Assembly: GCA_902761635.1 (NCBI GenBank)
Contig: CACWLG010000010.1
Coordinates: 1 to 64,000 of the forward strand
From: Oscillospiraceae bacterium
Lineage (GTDB): Bacteria; Bacillota; Clostridia; Oscillospirales; Oscillospiraceae
Direction of reading: 5' to 3'
Length of the DNA stretch: 64,000 bases
Position numbers and translations under genes: made by a program. The stretch's first letter is position 1. Each line of letters begins with the position of its first letter. The notes below the pieces were generated by a model. That model was not told the origin of the DNA. It saw only the letters and a list, made by a program, of their open reading frames with translations, and did not search any database. This document shows positions 59,380-64,000 of this stretch, in pieces.

Positions 59380-59458
59380 ACGCTCCTCGAGGGACTCGAA
59401 TGACAATCAAGCGCCCCTGCGCGGCCTTCATCAACCAGTTCTCATAATAGAACGACAG

Positions 59459-59487
59459 TTGACATAATTCGGACCTTGTGGTATTTT
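59459..59487 (+). promoter_or_regulatory. Promoter of the fibronectin-repeat protein
   Basis: TTGACA (59459-59464), 17-base spacer, TATTTT (59482-59487), about 97 bases before the start codon. Confidence 0.75.
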
Positions 59488-59583
59488 ATAGATGGATTGA
59501 ATCCGCATCTTGTAAAAGAGAAGACGTCACGGGCGTAAACTGCCGGGCGCGTCTTGCAGAAACGCGGAAGGATGGATGGAGAA

Positions 59584-60849
59584 ATGAAAAAGACGGCTTT
59601 ACGCAAAGCACTTGCGCTGCTGCTGTGTGCGGCGCTGTGCGCGGGTCTGCTGCCCGCGGCCTTCGCCGACGGGGCGCAGTACCGGCTTCCGGCACCGGCC
59701 CTGGGCGGCGCGGACTACTTGAACGGCGGGGTGCTGCTGAGCTGGAACCATGTCATGGGCGCGACCGCATACGGTGTTTTCCGCAGTACGGAAGGCGGTC
59801 CCTGGCGCGGGCTTGCGGCGCTCACCTCGCTGAGCTATCGGGACGAGGCGGTGGAGCCCGGCGTGACCTACAGCTATACGGTGTGCTGCCTTTCGGGCGA
59901 TGGGAGGAGCATCCTGAGCCCGTTTGACGAGCAGGGACTCAGCGTGACGATCCCCGGGGGGAGGTATACCGCGCAGCAGCTTCCGACGCCGGTTCTGGTC
60001 GAGGCGAAAAACGTCAGCCGTGGAGTCCAGGTGAGCTGGGAACCGGTGAGCGGGGCATATAAATACGGCATCTTCCGCAGGACGGGCGCCGGCGAACCCT
60101 GGCACGGGCTTGCCCAGTCCCTGTCCGCAAACTATACGGACGAAGCGGTAGTGCCCGGCGTGACCTACCTCTACACCGTATGCTGCCTCTCGGGAGACGG
60201 GCAATTCTTCCAGAGCGCCTACGACGAGAACGGCATCAGCGTGACGGTCGGAGCGTCTGCCTCGGAGGAGCTTCGGGCACCGGTCCTGCTTGAAGCAAAG
60301 AACGTGGACCGCGCGGTGCAGGTGAGCTGGGAGCCGGTGAGCGGGGCCGCGCAGTACGGCATCTTCCGCAGTACGGAGGGCGGCCCTTGGCGCGGACTCG
60401 CGGCCGTCGCGGAAACGAGCTATATCGACAGAGGCGTGGAGCCGGACACGAACTACAGCTATACGGTCTGCTGCCTCTCTGCCGATGGGAGCAGGATTCT
60501 GAGCCGTTATGACGAAAACGGCAGGAGCGTCAGGACAGCATGGCTTTCCGAGGGCGGGGCGCTGGTCTACGTGCAGCCGACGGATACGACCGTACAGCAG
60601 ATGACCTACGCGAGCTTTACAGCCCGTGCGGCAGGCGCCGGGGTGAGTTACAGCTGGGAAATGCAGGCAAAGGATTCCGCGGAGTGGTACACCCTGCCGG
60701 AAATCGCCTGGCTGATCGGGGGTGTGAATACCGACACGCTGATCATTGCGGCGGTCCTCGGCCTGGACGGGTACAGCTTCCGCTGCCGGATCTCAGACGG
60801 GCAGCGCGCGGAGTATACGAAAACCGTCATGCTGCGCGTCACACCGTGA
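59584..60849 (+). CDS. Secreted protein with three fibronectin type III-like repeats
   Basis: 421 residues from ATG 59584 (GGATGGAGA upstream). Signal peptide MKKTALRKALALLLCAALCAGLLPAAFA. Three tandem Fn3-like repeats (about 35-125, 135-230, 240-330) each with SWEPVSGA-type strand B, YGIFRSTEGGPWRGLA, and TYSYTVCCLSGDGR; the paired cysteines CC in strand F are conserved in all three. The last domain (about 335-421) is Ig-like (YVQPTDTTVQQM ... SYSWEMQAKDSAEWYTL). No catalytic domain and no anchor. Adhesin or surface-spacer role is inferred. Confidence 0.8.
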   Translation: MKKTALRKALALLLCAALCAGLLPAAFADGAQYRLPAPALGGADYLNGGVLLSWNHVMGATAYGVFRSTEGGPWRGLAALTSLSYRDEAVEPGVTYSYTVCCLSGDGRSILSPFDEQGLSVTIPGGRYTAQQLPTPVLVEAKNVSRGVQVSWEPVSGAYKYGIFRRTGAGEPWHGLAQSLSANYTDEAVVPGVTYLYTVCCLSGDGQFFQSAYDENGISVTVGASASEELRAPVLLEAKNVDRAVQVSWEPVSGAAQYGIFRSTEGGPWRGLAAVAETSYIDRGVEPDTNYSYTVCCLSADGSRILSRYDENGRSVRTAWLSEGGALVYVQPTDTTVQQMTYASFTARAAGAGVSYSWEMQAKDSAEWYTLPEIAWLIGGVNTDTLIIAAVLGLDGYSFRCRISDGQRAEYTKTVMLRVTP

Positions 60850-60885
60850 TGCAATTGCAGACTGCTCATCCAGAGGTACTATAAC

Positions 60886-60924
60886 GACAAAAAACGTGCG
60901 GCACAACGCCGCACGTTTTTTGTC
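60886..60924. terminator. Bidirectional terminator
   Basis: GACAAAAAACGTGCGGC and its perfect 17-base complement around an ACAAC loop, between convergent genes. Confidence 0.92.
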
Positions 60925-60925
60925 G

Positions 60926-61666
60926 TCAGCTCTTGCGGAAGCGGGAGAGGAAGTCCACCGTCTCAAGCCGGGTGGGGTGGTTGAAGATCTGGTCGGGCGT
61001 ACCCTGTTCGCAGATGACGCCGTTGTTCATGTAGACTACGCGGCGGCTCACATCCCGGGCGAACGCCATCTCGTGGGTGACGACCAGCATGGTCATGCCG
61101 CTTTCGGCCAGAGCCTTCATAACGCTCAGCACCTCGCCCACCATTTCGGGGTCCAGCGCGGAGGTGGGCTCGTCAAAGAGCAGGACCTCCGGGTCCATGG
61201 CCATGGCGCGGGCAATGGCGACACGCTGCTTCTGCCCGCCGGAGATCTGCCGGGGCCGGGCGTTGATGTAGGGGGCCATGCCCACCTTCTCCAGGTACTC
61301 CATGGCGTGAGCGCGGGCCTTCTCCCGGTCGCGCTTGAGCACCTTGACCTGGCCGGCCATGCAGTTTTCCAGCACGGTCATGTTGTTGAAGAGGTTGAAG
61401 GACTGGAACACCATCCCGACATGGGCGCGGTAGGCGGGGGCGTTGGTCCCGCGCGTCAGGACGTTTCGCCCGTGATAAAGGATCTCGCCCGATGTGGGAG
61501 TCTCCAGAAGATTGATGCAGCGCAGCAGCGTGGACTTGCCGGAGCCGGAGGCGCCGATGATGCTGATCACGTCGCCGGCGTCCACCGTGAAGTCGATATC
61601 CCGCAGGACGCGGTTGGTTCCAAAGGTCTTGGACAGATGGTTGATGCGAAGGATGCACTCGTTCAT
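60926..61666 (-). CDS. Lysine-type amino-acid ABC transporter ATP-binding protein
   Basis: 246 residues from ATG 61666. Walker [11 protein letters not shown]-loop [13 protein letters not shown], signature [15 protein letters not shown], Walker [15 protein letters not shown], switch VVTHEM. Last gene of an operon whose leader is a lysine riboswitch. GGAGGTGAGAAC precedes the ATG; the permease stop is one base upstream. Confidence 0.95.
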   Translation of the reverse strand: MNECILRINHLSKTFGTNRVLRDIDFTVDAGDVISIIGASGSGKSTLLRCINLLETPTSGEILYHGRNVLTRGTNAPAYRAHVGMVFQSFNLFNNMTVLENCMAGQVKVLKRDREKARAHAMEYLEKVGMAPYINARPRQISGGQKQRVAIARAMAMDPEVLLFDEPTSALDPEMVGEVLSVMKALAESGMTMLVVTHEMAFARDVSRRVVYMNNGVICEQGTPDQIFNHPTRLETVDFLSRFRKS

Positions 61667-61667
61667 C

Positions 61668-62612
61668 TCAGTTCTCACCTCCGTGCTTACTGCCGCGGCT
61701 CTCGCGCCGCTGGTCGATGCGCCGGCCCTCCCGGACGGCGGTGTCCTGCTCGATCTGGCGGCGCAGCTTTTCCCGCTGCATGCTCTTGACGGCCTCGGGG
61801 TTGCGCTCGTCAAAGGGGGAGTGGTTGTCGGGGTAGTTGTAGGTCCCTGCCGTCATGGTGAGCTGGTCGGTCTGCACCAGCTCATAGCTGGACGCGCCGT
61901 CCATTTTCTTTTCCATCCAGCGCAGCAGGAAAGAAGCCAGGAGCGTCATGGTGAGATAGCCGATCATCTCCACCGTGGCGGAGGGGAAGTAGAGGTAGCT
62001 TGCGCCCACGGCGGCCCGGTGTGCCGAGAAGAAATCCGGGAAGCCGATGATGAACATGACGGAGGTGTCCTTCACGTTGATGATGAAGTTGTTGCCGATC
62101 TGGGGCATGATGTTGCGCAGGGCCTGGGGCAGGATGACGCTGGTCATGGTTTGCACATGGGTCATGCCGATGGCCTTGGCGCCCTCGGTCTGCCCGGGAT
62201 CGACGGAGATGATGCCGCCGCGCACGGACTCGGCCATATAGGCGCCGGTGTTGATGGAGACGACCACGATCGCCGCAGCCCAGACGGAGCTGAATTTCAC
62301 GCTGTTGTTGGAGAAGTAGGGGAGCCCGTAGTATAGGAACACCGCCTGCAGCACCATGGGGGTGCCGCGGAAGACCTCCACATAGAGCCGGATGATCACC
62401 CGCACAAGACCGAGGAAAAAGCGCTTGAGCGGATGGTCGTTGGGACTTGTGGGAATGGTGTTCAGCACACCGCAGACAAAGCCGATCACGCAGCCGATCA
62501 CCGTGCCCACCAGGGCGAGGATGAGCGTGTTCTCAATGCCGCTGAGATAGGAGGCACCGTACTTGGTCCAGAGCTTGACGATGTCCGCCCCGAGCTGTGC
62601 AAACTTATTCAT
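61668..62612 (-). CDS. Amino-acid ABC transporter permease with long cytoplasmic tail
   Basis: 314 residues. Five to six membrane helices with [38 protein letters not shown], the EAA loop [32 protein letters not shown] and [21 protein letters not shown]. About 75 residues after the last helix ([22 protein letters not shown] ... [20 protein letters not shown]) form a charged tail absent from the shorter permease at 55420. Lysine uptake is inferred from the riboswitch. Confidence 0.92.
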   Translation of the reverse strand: MNKFAQLGADIVKLWTKYGASYLSGIENTLILALVGTVIGCVIGFVCGVLNTIPTSPNDHPLKRFFLGLVRVIIRLYVEVFRGTPMVLQAVFLYYGLPYFSNNSVKFSSVWAAAIVVVSINTGAYMAESVRGGIISVDPGQTEGAKAIGMTHVQTMTSVILPQALRNIMPQIGNNFIINVKDTSVMFIIGFPDFFSAHRAAVGASYLYFPSATVEMIGYLTMTLLASFLLRWMEKKMDGASSYELVQTDQLTMTAGTYNYPDNHSPFDERNPEAVKSMQREKLRRQIEQDTAVREGRRIDQRRESRGSKHGGEN

Positions 62613-62639
62613 ATGATTATGCTCTCCTTCTTATTGCAA

Positions 62640-62745
62640 GATGGCATAATGCAGGGGCCGATGCCCTCATCGGCCCGCCGTTTTACGCAACAAGGCGTTG
62701 CTCAGCGGGTCGATCAAGGGATCGACCCCTACGGTCATAGGGTTA
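62640..62745. repeat. Palindromic intergenic repeats inside the lysine transporter operon
   Basis: GGCCGATG-CCCT-CATCGGCC (about 62655-62674) and GGGTCGATC-AAGG-GATCGACCC-type (about 62717-62738), linked by GTTTTACGCAACAAGGCGTTGC. They resemble the short dispersed GGCCGATG.../GGGTCGAT... palindromes common in gut Clostridia. They separate the binding-protein gene from the permease gene. Confidence 0.6.
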
Positions 62746-62766
62746 TGCGTTCAATTCAGAGTAAAA

Positions 62767-63627
62767 TCAATCCTCGCTCAGGGGCTGAACCTCGATGGCG
62801 TGAGCCATGAGCTCGTTGAAGTCCTCGACCGTCATCTTGCTCAGCACGCTGTCAATGGCCTCGTGCAGGACGGTGTTGCCCTTCATCATGGATACGCCGA
62901 TGTTCACGTTCTCGGCGCGCTCCTGCTCGGTGAACTGGAAGTCGCCGTCGGTGCCGGAGAAGTCAAGGATGACCATGTCGGGATAAGCGGCCACGGCGCC
63001 CTGAGCCGTGGGCATGTCGGTGCACACGAAGTCGACGGCACCGGTCTCCAGAGCCATCAGCATGGCGGGCGCGGTCTCGGCGGCGGTCATGACATTGGCG
63101 CCCTGGATCTGAGGCAGGCAGGTATCGTACCAGATGGTGGCGATCTGCGCGGTGCAGGAGCCGCCGGCCAGATCACTCAGGCCCTTGGCGTTGGCGTAGG
63201 GGCTGTTCTTGGTGGTCAGGCACACAATGGTGGCGTAGAAGTAGGGGCCTGCGAAATCGACCTGCTCGGCGCGCTCGGCGGTCATGGACTGACCGGCGAT
63301 GACCGCGTCAAAGGTGCCGGTCTGCACACCGGGAACCAGAGAGTCCCAGTCGGACTGGATGACCTCAAGCTGCCAGCCGTTGGCCTCGCAGATCTGCTTT
63401 GCGATCATTACGTCATAACCGTTGGCATAGGAACCGGGGACGTTGGAGATGGGGACGGCGCCGTTGGAGTCATCACCCTGGGTCCAGTTGTAGGGGGCAT
63501 AGGCGCATTCCATTGCGATGGTGAGTACGCCGTCCTCGACGCCGCTGGGGACTTCCGCCGCGAAAGCGCTGACGCTCAGGCTGAGCATCAGAAGCATGGT
63601 GAGCATAACAGCAATGATTCTTCTCAT
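62767..63627 (-). CDS. Lysine-type amino-acid ABC transporter substrate-binding protein
   Basis: 286 residues from ATG 63627. Signal peptide MRRIIAVMLTMLLMLSLSVSAFAA, then a family 3 solute-binding fold: LTIAMECAYAPYNWTQGDDSNGAVPI, GYDVMIAKQICEANGWQLEV, FDAVIAGQSMTAERAEQVDFAGPYFY, LAGGSCTAQIATIWYD, ALETGAVDFVCTDMPTA. A CNXW-like aromatic pocket (APYNW) is typical of basic amino-acid binders. First gene behind the lysine riboswitch; AGAAAGGAACACC precedes the ATG. Confidence 0.93.
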   Translation of the reverse strand: MRRIIAVMLTMLLMLSLSVSAFAAEVPSGVEDGVLTIAMECAYAPYNWTQGDDSNGAVPISNVPGSYANGYDVMIAKQICEANGWQLEVIQSDWDSLVPGVQTGTFDAVIAGQSMTAERAEQVDFAGPYFYATIVCLTTKNSPYANAKGLSDLAGGSCTAQIATIWYDTCLPQIQGANVMTAAETAPAMLMALETGAVDFVCTDMPTAQGAVAAYPDMVILDFSGTDGDFQFTEQERAENVNIGVSMMKGNTVLHEAIDSVLSKMTVEDFNELMAHAIEVQPLSED

Positions 63628-63679
63628 GGTGTTCCTTTCTGAGTTGCTTACTCTCCGGCCGATTGTCCCCGCCGGTCGG

Positions 63680-63713
63680 GAAAATAAAAAATGAACCGCT
63701 TTGCAGGCGGTCC
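63680..63713 (-). terminator. Expression-platform terminator of the lysine riboswitch
   Basis: On the minus strand GGACCGC, loop CTGCAAA, GCGGTTC (7 bp, one G-U), then ATTTTTTATTTT. Placed between aptamer and start codon, as expected for ligand-induced termination. Confidence 0.85.
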
Positions 63714-63752
63714 ATGAAAAATCGGGTAACGGCGAGGCCGTTTCCATGATTT

Positions 63753-63919
63753 CGATAGCGCTCCACAAAGTTTTGTGACAGTCCGTCCGATCTTCTCGGA
63801 CGTCCCAGAACCGGTCATGCAGGCACCTGCCCGGCCCTTCGGCGGCTTTCCCTTTCCTCCCCGGCGGCTGCCTGACCTACCCGGAGGATACTGATGAAAA
63901 CCGCGCCTCTATCTCAGCG
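63753..63919 (-). promoter_or_regulatory. Lysine riboswitch (L box)
   Basis: On the minus strand the RNA opens GAGATAGAGGCGCG and closes with GGAGCGCTATC, pairing to form P1. In between are the conserved L-box blocks: ATCAGTA, GAGGAAAGGGAAAGCC then GCCGAAG, CTGGGACG, and a final hairpin GACTGTCACAAAACTTTGTGG. This order matches the lysC riboswitch of Bacillus. It controls the downstream binding protein-permease-ATPase operon and identifies lysine as the signal and probable cargo. Confidence 0.95.
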
Positions 63920-63934
63920 ATTCACTTTGGCCGT

Positions 63935-63963
63935 ATCTTAGCACACTGCTTTAACACTGTCAA
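63935..63963 (-). promoter_or_regulatory. Promoter of the lysine riboswitch operon
   Basis: Minus strand TTGACA (63958-63963), 17-base spacer, TAAGAT (63935-63940), about 15 bases ahead of the aptamer. Confidence 0.85.
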
Positions 63964-64000
63964 CGGCTAAAGCGCGAAACTGCTTTTTTTCAGCGAATCC

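Noticed and set aside
1..64000. CRISPR array, prophage or restriction-modification system
   Set aside because: No regularly spaced direct repeats, Cas, phage structural, integrase or methyltransferase-restriction genes were seen; the only mobile gene is the IS1182 transposase.

Overview
The window reads as chromosome from a GC-rich, low-branching member of the Clostridia (Firmicutes), most likely a gut Oscillospirales/Ruminococcaceae-type anaerobe. The support is a SpoIVB sporulation protease, NfnAB (electron-bifurcating ferredoxin:NADP oxidoreductase), a type III glutamine synthetase, a BioY/BirA biotin unit with a Firmicute-style BirA operator, a lysine riboswitch, purple-free anaerobic metabolism and Gram-positive ribosome binding sites. 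The genus is inference. Most genes are GC-rich; two giant secreted-protein genes (about 2.3-6.2 kb and 15.7-19.9 kb) and a small gene at 58.8 kb are visibly AT-richer than their neighbours.

Layout. 0-2.1 kb: the last codons of a CcsA-like cytochrome c assembly protein, then an IS1182-family insertion sequence with a duplicated right end and several palindromes. 2.3-6.2 kb: a 1286-residue secreted M23 peptidase/repeat/LRR protein. 6.4-10.9 kb: HtrA protease, a broken apt gene, birA-bioY with its operator, and a zinc-ribbon membrane protein. 11.4-15.3 kb: a sugar-binding lipoprotein overlapping a membrane diguanylate cyclase, then a P-loop/CYTH fusion. 15.4-19.9 kb: the second giant secreted protein (lipase-3 fold plus LRRs), which shares its leader element and C-terminal module with the first. 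20-29.7 kb: glutamine synthetase III, a secreted YD-repeat protein, SpoIVB, an rRNA methyltransferase, and two tandem CNNM/CorC-type membrane proteins.

29.8-39.5 kb is a nine-gene minus-strand exopolysaccharide cluster: epimerase, four glycosyltransferases, a hexapeptide acetyltransferase, a Wzx-type flippase, and an SGNH/MBOAT pair that probably O-acetylates the polymer. 39.6-49.9 kb holds a TraX-like protein, a double flavodoxin, a candidate small RNA, small membrane proteins, a phosphoesterase, a phosphatase-GNAT fusion, a PurN homologue lacking its catalytic residues, a UDG/DUF2156/GNAT operon and murC. 50-54.3 kb has an Eda-VOC fusion, nfnAB and a LUD protein.

54.4-57.7 kb is an amino-acid ABC transporter operon ending in a CntK-like (histidine racemase-like) epimerase. 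57.8-58.7 kb is a five-tRNA cluster (Gly, Arg, His, Gln, Lys) whose spacers carry a family of structurally similar hairpins. 60.9-64 kb is a second amino-acid ABC transporter under a clear lysine riboswitch, so it is most likely a lysine importer.

No single obvious new defence or mobile system is present. The best candidates for undescribed biology are the shared leader and C-terminal module of the two giant secreted proteins, the structured tRNA spacers, the racemase-transporter operon, the PurN pseudoenzyme, the lipoprotein-cyclase pair and the orphan small-RNA candidate at 42.1-42.2 kb.
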